Shown here: piece by piece, positions 50,623 through 59,477 of the stretch
Layout: every line of letters starts with the position of its first letter
Position numbering within the stretch: position 1 is the first letter of the stretch
Source of the DNA: Actinomadura sp. K4S16
GTDB taxonomy: Bacteria; Actinomycetota; Actinomycetes; Streptosporangiales; Streptosporangiaceae
NCBI RefSeq assembly: GCF_008327685.1
Contig: NZ_BDDE01000020.1
Coordinates: 1 to 64,000 of the forward strand
Length of the DNA: 64,000 nucleotides
Direction of reading: 5' to 3'
Notes under the pieces: model-generated
The model's input: only the letters and a program-made list of their open reading frames with translations
Databases searched by the model: none
What the model was told of the DNA's origin: nothing
Made by a program: the position numbers and the translations under genes

Positions 50623-51217
50623 CGGCGCCGCGCCCCCGGACCAGCGGCAGGAAGACCTCCTCCACGATCTCGACGAGCACGCCGTCCGGCACGGCCGGGA
50701 CGCCCCGCGCCATGTACTCGTTGCGCAGCAGCGCCACGGGCGTGGACGCGACCCGCGGATGCAGCGCCTCGGGCGCGGCCTCGCCCCGCGCCACCGCCCG
50801 CCCGAGCACGGTCAGCCACGCCGCCTCGTAAGCGCCGCCACCGCCGCCCTCCCGCAGTTCGGCGAGCATCTCCGGCGCGCCCCCGGCCGCCGCGATCAGT
50901 CCGCGCAGGATCTCCCCGTACGGCGACGACCAGGTGCTGTTGGCTCGTCGCAGCAGGTCGAGCGCGTCGTCGCGGAGCGAACCGGTGTCCGGCACCGTGG
51001 TCTCCGCGTCGGCCAGCCGGCGGTACGCGGCGACCCCGAGCGCGACGCGGTTCGGCCAGCGGCGGTAGATCGCGTTCTTGTTCGTGCCGGCCCGCCGGGC
51101 CACCTCGTCCATGGTCAGGCCCGCCGCACCGGACTCCCGCAGCACCTCGGCCGCCGCCTCCAGGATCGCCTCCTCCAGCGCCGCCCCGCGCCGCCGCGAC
51201 CCTCCGCTCCCGGCCAT
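50603..51217 (-). CDS. TetR-family transcriptional regulator
   Basis: The 204-residue protein has an N-terminal TetR HTH: EEAILEAAAEVLRESGAAGL, then TMDEVARRAGTNKNAIYRRW. The C-terminal ligand domain contains an unusual GGGGG run. The start is ATG 51217 with GAAGG upstream; the frame is open further but passes through the intergenic operators. It is divergent from the glycosidase-like gene at 51333, with two palindromic operators between. Confidence 0.92.
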   Translation of the reverse strand: MAGSGGSRRRGAALEEAILEAAAEVLRESGAAGLTMDEVARRAGTNKNAIYRRWPNRVALGVAAYRRLADAETTVPDTGSLRDDALDLLRRANSTWSSPYGEILRGLIAAAGGAPEMLAELREGGGGGAYEAAWLTVLGRAVARGEAAPEALHPRVASTPVALLRNEYMARGVPAVPDGVLVEIVEEVFLPLVRGRGAVSGSGS

Positions 51218-51239
51218 GCCTTCCCCTTCAGCTCCTTGG

Positions 51240-51312
51240 GTACGAAGCGTACGCCAAGAAAGCCGCATGCCCTTCTCTACCGCGGAGGCTATAGGGTACG
51301 TTGCGTACCCTA
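51240..51312. promoter_or_regulatory. Two TetR operators
   Basis: TAGGGTACG-TTG-CGTACCCTA (51292-51312) is a perfect inverted repeat with nine-base arms. GTACG-AAG-CGTAC (51240-51252) is a shorter copy with the same three-base spacing. Both lie between the divergent TetR and glycosidase-like genes, one near each start, so the regulator probably controls both. The spacing suits a TetR dimer. Confidence 0.75.
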
Positions 51313-51332
51313 AATCTTCGGGAGGAACGACC

Positions 51333-52367
51333 ATGCGCGTCTTCGGCATCAACTACGACACGGGGTTCACCAGCGCCGGGACCACCACCCGCGAGCCCTT
51401 CGACCCGGACACCGTCCGCCGCGAGATGGCCGTCATCCGCGACGAGCTGCGCTGCGACGCCGTCCGAATCACCGGCGGCCACCGCGACCGGCTGGAGACG
51501 GCCGCACGCCTCGCGGCCGAGGCCGGGCTGGAGGTCTGGTACTGCCCGTTCACCAACGACCTCACCCAGGACGAACTCCTCGACTTCCTGACCGACGGCG
51601 CGGCCCGCGCGGAGCGTCTGCGCCGCGACGGCGCCGAGGTGGTCTTCCTCACCGGTTCGGAGATCTCCATCTGCACCGCGGGCTTCCTCCCCGGCGACAC
51701 GCTCCTCGAAAGGGCCGCCGTCCTGTCCGACCCGCAGCGGGTGCGCTCCGCGCTCGCCACTCTGCCCGCCGCGGTCAACGCCTTCCTCGGCAAGGCCGTC
51801 GCGGCCGTGCGGGCCGAGTTCGGCGGCCGGATCGGCTACGCCTCACTGCCCTTCGAAGGCGTCGACTGGACGGAGTTCGACGTGGTCGCCACCGACGCCG
51901 GCTACCGCGACGCACAGAACGCCGACCAGCTCCCGGCCGGGCTCCAGGCCCTGAAAGCGCACGGCAAGCCCGCGGCGGTCACCGAGTTCGGCTGCGCCCC
52001 CTACCGCGGGGGTGCCGCCATCGCGAGCCGCGGCGACGAGGTCATCGAATGGAACGACCGGGCCCGGCCCGCACGGTTCACCCGCCCGGTCGTCCGCGAC
52101 GAGCAGGAACAGGCCGACTACCTGCGCGAACTCCTCGACATCTTCGAGGACTCCGGAATCGACGCGGCCTTCGCCTACACCTTCGCCCGCTACGACCTGC
52201 CCCACGCGGAAAGCGACGACCGCGACTTCGACAAGGCGTCCTTCGGCGTCGTGAAGGTCCTCCCGGAAGGCCGCACGAGCACCTCCCACCCGGGCCTGCC
52301 CTGGGAACCCAAGGCCGCCTTCCACGCCCTCGCGGAATACGGCCGCAACCGCATTCGCCCTGAGTAG
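51333..52367 (+). CDS. TIM-barrel glycoside-hydrolase-like protein
   Basis: The 344-residue protein has no signal peptide (MRVFGINYDTGFTSAGTTTR) and reads as a (beta/alpha)8 barrel: CDAVRITGGHRDRLE, LEVWYCPFTNDLT, VVFLTGSEISICTAG, FDVVATDAGY, AVTEFGCAPYRGG and DAAFAYTFARYDLP. The Glu in TGSEIS (strand 4) and in VTEFGC (strand 7) are where clan GH-A enzymes carry their acid/base and nucleophile. A role as a cytoplasmic glycosidase is plausible; I cannot name a GH family. The ATG has GGGAGGA upstream. It is under the TetR operators at 51240-51312. Confidence 0.7.
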   Translation: MRVFGINYDTGFTSAGTTTREPFDPDTVRREMAVIRDELRCDAVRITGGHRDRLETAARLAAEAGLEVWYCPFTNDLTQDELLDFLTDGAARAERLRRDGAEVVFLTGSEISICTAGFLPGDTLLERAAVLSDPQRVRSALATLPAAVNAFLGKAVAAVRAEFGGRIGYASLPFEGVDWTEFDVVATDAGYRDAQNADQLPAGLQALKAHGKPAAVTEFGCAPYRGGAAIASRGDEVIEWNDRARPARFTRPVVRDEQEQADYLRELLDIFEDSGIDAAFAYTFARYDLPHAESDDRDFDKASFGVVKVLPEGRTSTSHPGLPWEPKAAFHALAEYGRNRIRPE

Positions 52368-52946
52368 CTAATCGCCGGGCGCGGGCGGCCGCGGATCCCG
52401 CCTCAGCGGCTCGTCCGCCGTTCCGAGCTCCCGGCGCGCGGCCTCCATGAACGCGAAACGGAGCTCACGCTTGGACTGCGCACCCGCGTCCTGTCCCCGG
52501 AGCAGCGCATGAAGGGCCAGGGTGTAGTCGTGAGCCGCTTGCGCGACCGAGGGCGAGCACACGAGTTCGAAGACCTTCTTGGCGAGCCAGAGCGAGTGCA
52601 GGTACTGCCACTTCTCGGACTCCTCGACTCGCTCTCCCATGGAGAGCCGATCCAGGAACAGTTCCACCTGCTGCGCCGCTGACAGGAACTCCATGAGCGC
52701 TTCCTTGCGCTCCGACCGTTCCGCACTCGCCTGCTCGAACCGCGCCCGCCGCGCCTCGACCCGCGTCGAGAGGTACTGCCCGATCAGCGTCCCAGCGGAC
52801 CCGAGAGCCACCCCGGCCAGCGGCAGAACCGTCGTCGCCACACTCACCCCGCTGAGACGACCCACACCGAAAATCGGTTCCTTGCCGTGGCCGAGCGCGC
52901 CACCCCGCCGAACGTCCGCCGTTTGAGGGAGCGCCGGCCACGGCAC
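52368..52946 (-). CDS. Hypothetical protein with one membrane segment
   Basis: The frame encodes 192 residues. A hydrophobic segment (ATTVLPLAGVALGSAGTLIG, ~38-57) is followed by a charged helical region (RVEARRARFEQASAERSERK) and a mostly helical cytoplasmic part. Similar small membrane-anchored proteins of unknown function are common in actinomycetes. The start is uncertain: GTGs inside residues 28-36 would leave the membrane segment at the N-terminus. It is convergent with, and directly abuts, the glycosidase-like gene. Confidence 0.6.
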   Translation of the reverse strand: MPWPALPQTADVRRGGALGHGKEPIFGVGRLSGVSVATTVLPLAGVALGSAGTLIGQYLSTRVEARRARFEQASAERSERKEALMEFLSAAQQVELFLDRLSMGERVEESEKWQYLHSLWLAKKVFELVCSPSVAQAAHDYTLALHALLRGQDAGAQSKRELRFAFMEAARRELGTADEPLRRDPRPPAPGD

Positions 52947-52969
52947 GGTCTGGCCGTGGTGTCCTCTCG

Positions 52970-53377
52970 GTGCCTTCTAAGCTCGGTCACGTGCTGAGAC
53001 TCGGATTCCCTGTGATCGGTGTAACCGACGTTCCCCGTGCCGTGACGTTCTGGACCTCCGCGCTAGACCTGGTCGCCTCCCCGGAATGGGAAGGCCCGAA
53101 CTGGAAGACGCTGAATCACGCGGACGGATCGGGCCGGGCCCTGGGTCTGATGCGCAGCGAATCGCCCGTCGAGCCCCATCCCCGTCTCCATCTCGACCTG
53201 CTGGTGGACACCACCGCCGAGCAGGAGGCCGAGGTCGAGAGGCTGATCGGCCTCGGAGCGAGCAGGCTCGATTGGGATCTCTACCCCCCGAACCCCGACT
53301 TCGTCGTCCTCGCCGACCCGGACGGCAACCCCTTCTGCATCGTGGACCTGAGCCGGGCACCGTCCGGTTCAGCCTGA
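52970..53377 (+). CDS. VOC / glyoxalase-like superfamily protein
   Basis: The 135-residue protein has the paired beta-alpha-beta-beta-beta modules of the VOC fold: FPVIGVTDVPRAVTFWTSAL, LGLMRSESP, RLHLDLLVDT and FVVLADPDGNPFCIVD. The metal site His/Glu pattern is only partly recognisable (HLDL; no clear second Glu), so it may be a binding protein or bleomycin-resistance-like protein rather than an enzyme. A GTG at 52991 is an alternative start. Confidence 0.85.
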   Translation: MPSKLGHVLRLGFPVIGVTDVPRAVTFWTSALDLVASPEWEGPNWKTLNHADGSGRALGLMRSESPVEPHPRLHLDLLVDTTAEQEAEVERLIGLGASRLDWDLYPPNPDFVVLADPDGNPFCIVDLSRAPSGSA

Positions 53378-53420
53378 CGGATACTCTGCCGTCGGTACTC
53401 GTTTGGGAAGAGCAGGACGG

Positions 53421-53723
53421 CTACGACCCAGCGTTGAATCCGTAGCAGTCCACCTGGTGCAGCGCCGTCATCGCCGGGGCCTCGTCGCACCGCTCATCGA
53501 GGGTCGAGCGATACCGCTGGAACGCCTCGATTCGCCGCAGGACCTCGGGACCGTCGTCCAGTTCGACGATGTCCATGAAAGTCACCTCGTCGTCGAGCCG
53601 AAAGGTCGCGTAGCGGAGGCCGTCCGGGCGGACCGCCCGAAGTTCCGCGTACACCTCCCGCAGCAGTTCCAGTTCGCGCTCCACCTGCTCCGGCTTGATC
53701 TTCCAGCGGATCATCACCTGCAT
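53421..53723 (-). CDS. Dimeric alpha/beta-barrel (ABM-like) protein
   Basis: The 100-residue protein reads MQVMIRWKIKPEQVERELEL and later LRYATFRLDDEVTFMDIVEL, the beta-alpha-beta pattern of the antibiotic-biosynthesis-monooxygenase superfamily. It has no cofactor motif, as usual for that fold. Function is unknown; small-molecule oxidation or stress roles are typical. It is divergent from the TetR regulator at 53861 with a palindrome between. Confidence 0.75.
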   Translation of the reverse strand: MQVMIRWKIKPEQVERELELLREVYAELRAVRPDGLRYATFRLDDEVTFMDIVELDDGPEVLRRIEAFQRYRSTLDERCDEAPAMTALHQVDCYGFNAGS

Positions 53724-53812
53724 CGCCGCCTCCTCACCTGGGCGTCAGCGGCCGCCGTCCCACCGCCCCGGACGGCGGCGGGGACTCCCGCACTCAAGTT
53801 CAGACGACAGCA

Positions 53813-53828
53813 TGTATTCCAAAATACA
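53813..53828. promoter_or_regulatory. TetR operator candidate
   Basis: TGTATT-CCAA-AATACA is a perfect inverted repeat, AT-rich against a GC-rich background, 33 bases before the TetR start and ~90 bases from the divergent ABM-like start. Position and symmetry suggest the TetR binding site. Confidence 0.7.
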
Positions 53829-53860
53829 AGCCGTCAAGCCAATTGCTAGGGTGAGGGGCC

Positions 53861-54475
53861 ATGGCCACCCGCAAGTACGAGCAGCGCCTGCGCGCGGAGG
53901 CGGCGCAGGAGACCCGGCGCCGCATCCTCGACGCGGTCTACCAGCGGCTGCGCGAGGCGCCTTCGGAGCCGATCAGCATCGACCGCATCGCCCGCATGGC
54001 ACGCGTGGCGCGTCCGACCGTGTACCTGGTCTTCGGCTCGCGCGCCGGGCTGTTCGACGCCGTCGGCGCCGACCTGCTCCAGCGCGGCGGATTCGGCCGC
54101 ATGCTCCAGGCCTCCGCCCACCCCGACGCGCGGGAAGCGCTTCGCGGCAGCATCCGGGGAGTGGTCGAGATGTACGCGGCCCACCGCGACGTGCTGCGCG
54201 TCCTGCAATCAATGGCCATGCTCGACGCCAACGCGGTCGGCGGTGCGATCCAGCGAATGGAACAAGGCCGCGCCGGCGGCATGGCCGAACTCGCCCGGCA
54301 CCTGGCCGATCAAAAGCTGCTCCGCCCGGACGTCGACACGGACCGGGCCACCGACGTCCTGTGGCTACTGACCGGCTTCGACAGCTTCGACCTGCTGCAC
54401 ACAGGCCGCGCCCTCTCCGTCGAGGAGACGGCGACAACCCTCACCACCACCGCCGAGCGCACCCTACTGACCTGA
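53861..54475 (+). CDS. TetR-family transcriptional regulator
   Basis: The 204-residue protein has the HTH: ETRRRILDAVYQRLREAPSE, then ISIDRIARMARVARPTVYLV and FGSRAGLFDAVGADL. The ligand domain follows (VEMYAAHRDVLRVLQSMAML). It is divergent from the ABM-like gene and probably represses it and itself through the palindrome at 53813. The inducer is unknown. Confidence 0.92.
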   Translation: MATRKYEQRLRAEAAQETRRRILDAVYQRLREAPSEPISIDRIARMARVARPTVYLVFGSRAGLFDAVGADLLQRGGFGRMLQASAHPDAREALRGSIRGVVEMYAAHRDVLRVLQSMAMLDANAVGGAIQRMEQGRAGGMAELARHLADQKLLRPDVDTDRATDVLWLLTGFDSFDLLHTGRALSVEETATTLTTTAERTLLT

Positions 54476-54577
54476 GCGACCAAGCCGCCCCCCGGACTGA
54501 GAGCACCTCTATCCACCTCGATGCAACCTTTGGCGGCGTAAGTTGATCAGAGCGAACACGAAACGAGTGGAGGTCCC

Positions 54578-54907
54578 GTGACTCTGGCACGGAAAGGCTC
54601 CCGGCGCATCGTGGTGGACGGGGTCGAGTATCGCTGGAAAGTGCGCGGTCGTCCCACGTACTGCCAGGGGCTGGGCTGGTCCCCACTGACCTTCGTCGCG
54701 GAGACCACGGAGTCACCCCGCGCACTGCTGGTCGTCGAGATGCCCTGCGCACATCCGAGCAACTGGGTGGCTCTCCCGTCGGGCGCAGTCCTTCCTCGGA
54801 CGGTGGCCGAGGCGATCCGCACGGGATTGGCCCGCGGCTGGAATCCCACGTCTCCCGGCCCAGCATTCACACTGACCCTGGGCAAATCCGCTGTTGCGAG
54901 CGTCTGA
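54578..54907 (+). CDS. Hypothetical protein
   Basis: The 109-residue protein starts ATG-less (GTG at 54578, with GGAGGTCC upstream). It is beta-rich in its first half (SRRIVVDGVEYRWKVRGRPT) and has an ETTESPRALLVVEMPCAHPS strand region. The end (AGPAFTL-type) is short. Similar orphan proteins occur widely in actinomycetes. I do not recognise a domain. Confidence 0.6.
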   Translation: MTLARKGSRRIVVDGVEYRWKVRGRPTYCQGLGWSPLTFVAETTESPRALLVVEMPCAHPSNWVALPSGAVLPRTVAEAIRTGLARGWNPTSPGPAFTLTLGKSAVASV

Positions 54908-55120
54908 CCGCAGAGCCCAACGCCTCCGCAAGCCCGCGCACCCGAACGGGACGGCGCACTCGTCGAATCGGCCAGGCAGCCAGAACCTTGAAGGGCCGAC
55001 CGCGGCGCTCGACGCGAAGGCCGAGGTGACCCCCGAGTTCGGCACGCTGGCGTCTGGCGGCCCCCGGCCCGGACGCCGACGGCGCCCACGGTGAGGTGGG
55101 CGCCGGGGGCCGCGGAGGGT

Positions 55121-56365
55121 TCAGTCCTGGTTCGATGCCCGTCGAAGGGGGTCGTTCCACCACTTCGGCCGCAGCTGGTCGGCGGGCTTGTTCGTCCACT
55201 CCGCCTGCTCGACGACCTCGGTGAACTCGGCGGTGCCCGGCCGCAGCGCCGCGTTGGCCGTGCCCGGGCTGATGACGATGCCCTGGCTGGCGGTCAGCCG
55301 CCCGGTCGCGGGGTCGATGAACAGCTGCCACTCGATGACGCCGTGCTCGCGGGTGGTCTCCCGCATGGCGACCGCGCGTCCGGTGCGGCCGGCCGGGTCG
55401 GTCGCGGTGACGACGCGAACGCCTTTCAGCGCGGCCAGGATCCGGTAGGTCGCGATCCGGACCCGGTCGCTGACCGGATCGTCGATCAGCAACTGCGGCG
55501 CGTGGACGAAGAGATAGAGGTCGGGGTTCCGAAGGCGCCTGTGGTCGAACCTGGTCGCGTAGTTCAGCAGTTCCGCGCGCAACTCCTCGGGGTCGGCCGG
55601 CAGGGCGCGGGCTTCCTCCGGACCGAAGTCCAGCTCACCGCCCTCCCTCCCCTCGGGACCTCGCCGCGGGATCACCAGCTCGTCGCCCTTGATCTTCTCT
55701 GCGAAGACCAGATCCTGCTGGTCGGGCCGGCCGTCCCGCTCCCAGGCGGCCCTGTCGCGGGGCCCGGCCGGCCTGACGTCGTCGGACTTGACCCGGTGGG
55801 GGTCCAGGCCGTCGTCGAGGTCGTTCTGGCCTTCATCGTTCCAGCCGTCGTCGACCTTGCCGTCCTTCGACACGACGCTGTAGTCGTTGCGCGTGACCAC
55901 GATCTGGTAGGCGGTGCCGGGCTTCTTGATGGAAGAGATCGTCATGGCGAGGCCCCGGACCTTCCGCACGTACCAGATCCGCCCGTCGGTGATGTGCCTG
56001 GCCTTGGCGTCCGCGGCGGCGAGCAGGAAGTCGGAGGCGGGACCGCTCTGCGCGGCCAGCGGCTCGGGGTGATAGAGCGGGCGCGTCACCCAGGCGTGGT
56101 AGCCGCCCGCGGCGACCGAGACCGCGGTCGCCGCGCCGAGCACCGCCATGACGATCCGCCGCCTGCCCGGCCTCACGGCGTCCGGCCGCAGCCGCGAACC
56201 GAACCCGCGCTTCGCGGCGGCCTCCCGCTCCAGGCGCCGCCTGGCCTCCGTCACGGTGCTCGCCGCGGCCGGCCGCTCCTCGGCCAGGAACTCCTGGACG
56301 GCCGTCAACTCGTCCACCGGCGCCCGCCCGCCCGGAACGGGGCCATTCACGATGTCCATGGTCAT
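55121..56365 (-). CDS. CU044_5270-type membrane protein, probable anti-sigma partner
   Basis: The 414-residue protein has a cytoplasmic N-terminus (~1-70; TVTEARRRLEREAAAKRGFG), one membrane helix (RIVMAVLGAATAVSVAAGGY) and a large extracellular region with LLAAADAKARHITDGRIWYV, the start of the CU044_5270 domain. In actinomycetes such genes follow an ECF sigma gene, and the cytoplasmic part probably binds the sigma factor. The start overlaps the sigma stop (ATGA). The extracellular sensor may detect envelope state; this is inference. Confidence 0.85.
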   Translation of the reverse strand: MTMDIVNGPVPGGRAPVDELTAVQEFLAEERPAAASTVTEARRRLEREAAAKRGFGSRLRPDAVRPGRRRIVMAVLGAATAVSVAAGGYHAWVTRPLYHPEPLAAQSGPASDFLLAAADAKARHITDGRIWYVRKVRGLAMTISSIKKPGTAYQIVVTRNDYSVVSKDGKVDDGWNDEGQNDLDDGLDPHRVKSDDVRPAGPRDRAAWERDGRPDQQDLVFAEKIKGDELVIPRRGPEGREGGELDFGPEEARALPADPEELRAELLNYATRFDHRRLRNPDLYLFVHAPQLLIDDPVSDRVRIATYRILAALKGVRVVTATDPAGRTGRAVAMRETTREHGVIEWQLFIDPATGRLTASQGIVISPGTANAALRPGTAEFTEVVEQAEWTNKPADQLRPKWWNDPLRRASNQD

Positions 56366-56991
56366 GCTCCTTCGCGGTCGGTGTGCCGGGTGGGATCGGC
56401 GCCGCCCAGGGCGGCGCTCACCTTCTTGCGGGCCCTGCTGAGCCGCGAGCAGACGGTGCCGTACTTGACCCCCAAGGCCTGGGCGACCTCCGGGTAGGTG
56501 AGGTCTGCCAGCGCCACCAGCAGCAGCACGTCACGGTCACCGGGGGAGAGCGAGGCCAGCGCCGCCCCCAGCCGGCCGCCGACTCCGGCCGCCGTCACCT
56601 GGGAGGCCACCCGCTCCTCGTGGCTTTCGTGCGTCGCGGCACCCGCACCGCGGTCGGCGGCGCGGGCCAGTGCGCGGTACCGCCGGACCTCACCCCGGCG
56701 GTGCCGGCTCACCAACCGCGTGGCGATGCCGTACAACCACGCCCGCGCCGGCCCCTGCCCGGAGTCGTAACGGGCCCGCTTGCGGAAAGCGACCAGGAAG
56801 GTCTCCGACGCGATGTCGTCGGCGGCGTCCGCACCCAGCCGCCGGTCCACGTAGCGGTGGATCTCGGGGTAGTAGCGGTCGAAGATCTCGGTGAACCGAT
56901 CCGGCTCGCGCTGGGACGCAGCGATGACCTCCGCGTCCGCGTCCTCGCGCACCTCCGGAACGGCTTCGGCGGCGCTCACTCCATCTGTCAC
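56362..56991 (-). CDS. ECF-type RNA polymerase sigma factor
   Basis: The 209-residue protein has region 2 (RFTEIFDRYYPEIHRYVDRR, then ADDIASETFLVAFRKRARYD and GPARAWLYGIATRLVSRHRR) and region 4 (LSPGDRDVLLLVALADLTYP, then EVAQALGVKYGTVCSRLSRA). It directs RNA polymerase to a small stress regulon. It is the first gene of a pair with the membrane protein at 55121, which probably holds it inactive. The ATG at 56991 is the first in frame with the family length. Confidence 0.93.
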   Translation of the reverse strand: MTDGVSAAEAVPEVREDADAEVIAASQREPDRFTEIFDRYYPEIHRYVDRRLGADAADDIASETFLVAFRKRARYDSGQGPARAWLYGIATRLVSRHRRGEVRRYRALARAADRGAGAATHESHEERVASQVTAAGVGGRLGAALASLSPGDRDVLLLVALADLTYPEVAQALGVKYGTVCSRLSRARKKVSAALGGADPTRHTDREGA

Positions 56992-57272
56992 CGGCCGCTC
57001 CGCTCTCGTACCCGCCCTCGAACGGCAGATGATGGCGCGGGCCGAGGACCGGCCGACTGACGCGAACTACTGCCCGGAGGACCGCCACCCGCGACCGCCC
57101 TCGTCCAGCGATGAACGTTCGTCATACCCTCTCTCGCCCAAACCCGCCCCACCCCTTCTCACCCACCCGCCATGCGCGCGGCAGCCCCGCCGTCAATCCA
57201 GCCTTCGGCCCGACATCGGACATGGGAGGAGCGCCGAACTAAGGTGGGCGAGGAGGGGTCAAGGGGTTTGCA

Positions 57273-57761
57273 TTGGCATATCAGGTCACGTTCTTCGGCA
57301 AAGCAACAGGACAAGAAACCGGCGCGGCCGCCATGGACCATGTTCTGGACGCCATGCTGGAGAGCGGACCGCCTCTGCTCGGGGAATCCCTCGGCCCGCC
57401 CCCGCTCCAACTCGGCGAGTGGTCCGGTCCTGAGACCGAAGCCGTACAAAGCTTCAAACTGGCTACTGCGACCGAGGACATGAAGCCTGCCGCCGACTAC
57501 CTCCTGTTGGAGATCCATGTCGGCATGCGGTCCATCGCTGAGACCGTGATAGCAGCAGACCCCGATAACGACCACGGCGTGTGGGGCAGCGATCTCCTAG
57601 CACTGGTCACATTGAGTGGTGACCGTCCGGACTGGCCACTGGTCCAACGGATATGGAAAACGCTGGAAGACCTGTGGCGCATAATGCCCTGGGACGAGAT
57701 GTCCGGCTTCGACATCGCGGCCGAGACCCCATGGCCACTCCAAGGCAACACCCAGGCCTGA
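57273..57761 (+). CDS. Orphan protein of unknown function
   Basis: The 162-residue protein starts from TTG at 57273 with AAGGGG upstream. It is acidic and has no membrane segment, for example AADYLLLEIHVGMRSIAETV and ALVTLSGDRPDWPLVQRIWK. Third-position GC is lower than in the flanking genes. It lies in a stretch of short orphan genes that ends in an integrase remnant, so horizontal origin is likely. No domain is recognised. Confidence 0.6.
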   Translation: MAYQVTFFGKATGQETGAAAMDHVLDAMLESGPPLLGESLGPPPLQLGEWSGPETEAVQSFKLATATEDMKPAADYLLLEIHVGMRSIAETVIAADPDNDHGVWGSDLLALVTLSGDRPDWPLVQRIWKTLEDLWRIMPWDEMSGFDIAAETPWPLQGNTQA

Positions 57762-58002
57762 GCCCACGAGCGCGGCTTGATCAGCACCCGAGCAGTGGCC
57801 GGCCGCTGAGGGAGGCGCGGGTGCACCCCTCTGATGACCGGCACTCAGGAGGATGACGACCAAGGGGCCGCTCCCGGTGGCCCAATAGCCTGCCAAGGAC
57901 ATGGGCGCCAATCCAGGGCAACCACCGTGGACACCCCCTGCCCGGAACCTGGGTGCCCTGACGAAGGCGCTTCTGTGCGCCAGGCTGTTCTAGGCTCGCG
58001 GC

Positions 58003-58224
58003 ATGCCGAGACCGCCAGAGCCGACTGATCCCGAATATGAGGCGAACCTGGGTCGGGTGGCCCTTTGGTTGAGTCCGGAGGACCTGGAGTTGTTGGGCGC
58101 TCGCTGCGTGTGCACTGACGCCGCTTCCGATGAAGAGCGGCGTCAGTGCGATCGCATACCGTTTCGTGCCCAGGCCGCGCTTCATAAGGCGGGCGTGAAG
58201 CGCGACAGTTCCTTCGACCAATGA
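58003..58224 (+). CDS. Small orphan protein
   Basis: The 73-residue product (PRPPEPTDPEYEANLGRVAL, then LSPEDLELLGARCVCTDAAS) is acidic and soluble. The segment AALHKAGVKRDSS ends it. It has no recognisable domain. Amino-acid composition suggests a real gene rather than a shadow frame. It is in the island-like region. Confidence 0.45.
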   Translation: MPRPPEPTDPEYEANLGRVALWLSPEDLELLGARCVCTDAASDEERRQCDRIPFRAQAALHKAGVKRDSSFDQ

Positions 58225-58317
58225 CAGGGTGGCGCAGCGCGACCAGGCGACCGCCCCTCGTATCCGGTGTTTCGGCAAGCGTGACCGCAAGGGCGTACCG
58301 GCTGCTGTGGGCGATCC

Positions 58318-58656
58318 TCATACAGCATTGACTTCTCGACGAGCCGCCGCGCTCAAGAGGGAGTCGTCCAGAACTTCGACGCTGGTGAGGTTCCCGGCGG
58401 AGGGAGGCGGGTCGAACGAGAGCCACACGGCGGGATCTCCTCGACGGGCCAGCGTCACGAGGTAGCCGGCCGGCGAGCCGAGGGGTGCTGTGAGGATGTT
58501 CCGGCACTCAGGACCGCACGGGCATCGGCCCATGTACGGCACCGTCCCCAGCTGCTCGACGATGGCTCCGCCCGCACGGTCGGCACGGAGCATCTCGACG
58601 AGGTCGGCGGCCAGGCCCGGCATGACGGTCGTCAGACGCGGCGCCGCTGAGGTCAT
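58318..58656 (-). CDS. Orphan protein of unknown function
   Basis: The 112-residue product starts at ATG 58656 (MTSAAPRLTTVMPGLAADLV), with AAGGA upstream, and has a Cys-containing segment GRCPCGPECRNILTAP that could bind a metal or form disulfides, then PAGYLVTLARRGDPAVWLSF. The frame continues upstream without a better start. No domain is recognised. Confidence 0.5.
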   Translation of the reverse strand: MTSAAPRLTTVMPGLAADLVEMLRADRAGGAIVEQLGTVPYMGRCPCGPECRNILTAPLGSPAGYLVTLARRGDPAVWLSFDPPPSAGNLTSVEVLDDSLLSAAARREVNAV

Positions 58657-58917
58657 ATGCGGACGGTATTCCTTGACCTCGTCGCGCCTAACGGGACCGG
58701 CAGAAATCAGCGCGACGCTGCACTGCGGCGCAAACCCGTGACCGCATTCGCCGTTTGTCAGAGGCTGGCCGTTGCACGGCTGAGCAGCGGCGCGACACTG
58801 CCCTTGAGCGCGATGGCCAAGACCGAACTCAAAGGCGACCGCTGTCGCCCCCTTGGCGACCAGCCGTAGTGCCACGGTGTGGATACCGGTTGCGCAGCTC
58901 CGGAGGGCCCTGCCTGG

Positions 58918-59286
58918 CTACGGCACCACAGTGCGCCCTGTGTTCTGCTCGAAGCAGGAGAGGCCGCGACTCTTGGCCATTTGGACGAGTTCACCCTCGC
59001 GCTCCATACGGTTGTCGAAGAGGACCACCTCGACGACTCTCTCCAGGAGGTCCGGTGGCGCGTCAGGATCCGGCTCGAAACCGGCCGGAAAGTCCCCCGG
59101 GTTCAGGGGGTACACCTCGTCGGCAAGGTCCGGCCAGCGAGCCAGAACAGCCTGCCGCAGGTCGATCACGGAGGGATCCGGTAGGAGGCAGTTCTCCCAG
59201 CCGTCATGCTCACCGAGCATTTCCTGAACAAGGTCGCGGTCTATCTCAGGGTCGGCGCGGTGCCAGAAGTACCAGTGTGCTCGCAT
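58918..59286 (-). CDS. Orphan protein of unknown function
   Basis: The 122-residue acidic protein starts MRAHWYFWHRADPEIDRDLV and contains LGEHDGWENCLLPDPSVIDL. There is no signal or membrane segment and no known motif. It is in the island-like region. It could be an immunity or toxin-neutralising protein given its size and charge and the SMI1-like neighbour, but nothing proves this. Confidence 0.5.
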   Translation of the reverse strand: MRAHWYFWHRADPEIDRDLVQEMLGEHDGWENCLLPDPSVIDLRQAVLARWPDLADEVYPLNPGDFPAGFEPDPDAPPDLLERVVEVVLFDNRMEREGELVQMAKSRGLSCFEQNTGRTVVP

Positions 59287-59477
59287 GGCCGGACTCTGCC
59301 AGATATCGAACGCAGGGACGCGAAGGGGATTGGTTCGCAGCAGAATCCCCTGGTCGTGCGGCAGAGCCGCTGCTCTTTCCCCGGCCCCAACGGGACCTGT
59401 TCTCAGCGGCGGACCGGTCTCATTAAGGGTGGCCGTCGGCCAACGCGTAGTGACCCCGTAGGCGGTAGGCTCCCGCA

